Assembly (NCBI GenBank): GCA_019237595.1
Contig: JAFAGU010000320.1
Span: forward strand, 1-5,718
DNA from: Betaproteobacteria bacterium
GTDB lineage: Bacteria; Pseudomonadota; Gammaproteobacteria; Burkholderiales; SG8-39
Length of the DNA stretch: 5,718 nucleotides
Reading direction: 5' to 3'
A program made the position numbers and the translations under genes. Below the pieces are notes generated by a model. That model was not told where the DNA came from. It ran no database searches and worked only from the letters and a program-made list of their open reading frames with translations. Of this stretch, positions 5,656 to 5,718 are shown in pieces (position 1 is the stretch's first letter; every line of letters starts with the position of its first letter).

Positions 5656-5718
5656 CTACTGCCAGGTCGCGATAGCTTCGACGCGGTGCTGGATCTGGCG
5701 CCGCGGCGCCCGCCCGTG
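5656..5718 (-). CDS. Possible C-terminal end of an unidentified convergent gene
   Basis: On the minus strand a frame open to the window edge ends at TAG 5658-5656, giving about 20 residues ending RVEAIATWQ. It would converge on phoX, leaving 6 bp between the two stops. The composition is acceptable for a protein end, but 20 residues prove nothing and other frames here are also open. No family can be named. There is no clear terminator between it and phoX. Confidence 0.25.
   Translation of the reverse strand, partial: HGRAPRRQIQHRVEAIATWQ

Noticed and set aside
5697..5710. Perfect 14-bp palindrome GGCGCCGCGGCGCC
   Set aside because: It is pure GC with no loop and no T-run, and lies at the edge in what may be coding sequence. 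It is not a credible terminator or operator.

Overview
The window is a compact, very GC-rich stretch of bacterial chromosome, with G or C at almost every third codon position. The organism is most likely a betaproteobacterium or close relative; this rests on the PhoR C-terminus, the Tat-type PhoX and the gene style, and is an inference. It holds the end of a histidine kinase gene, six complete genes, possibly the end of a seventh, and three putative PhoB-binding regions. No RNA genes, insertion sequences, CRISPR arrays or large repeats were found.

Layout, left to right. (1) 2-241 (+): last 79 codons of phoR, the phosphate-regulon sensor kinase. (2) 247-275: three half-sites spaced exactly 11 bp apart, resembling a Pho box array. 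(3) 298-1122 (+): exported zinc-dependent phospholipase C / S1-P1-type metalloenzyme. (4) A minus-strand gene run, transcribed from 3745 down to 1030: a PhnZ-type HD-domain diiron oxygenase (phosphonate C-P cleavage), diacylglycerol kinase DgkA, a GT4-type glycosyltransferase, and a PAP2 membrane phosphatase. Three of these are tightly spaced or overlapping, and the gap before the glycosyltransferase is 58 bp, so they look like one operon. The PAP2 gene and the phospholipase-like gene overlap tail to tail by 93 bp. (5) 3746-3882: divergent intergenic region with two Pho-box-like sites in opposite orientations. (6) 3883-5649 (+): Tat-exported PhoX alkaline phosphatase. (7) 5650-5718: short tail, possibly with the end of a convergent gene.

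How the genes fit together. Every product handles phosphate, phosphonate or the phospholipid/diacylglycerol pool, and the first gene encodes the phosphate sensor. PhoX would release phosphate from external phosphoesters, and the PhnZ-like enzyme would release it from a hydroxy-phosphonate. The exported phospholipase-like enzyme, PAP2 phosphatase, DgkA and glycosyltransferase could together strip phosphate from phospholipids, recycle diacylglycerol and build phosphate-free glycolipids. I propose a phosphate-starvation island combining phosphorus scavenging with membrane-lipid remodelling. The gene families are well supported. The Pho boxes are pattern matches by eye, and the remodelling role is a hypothesis.
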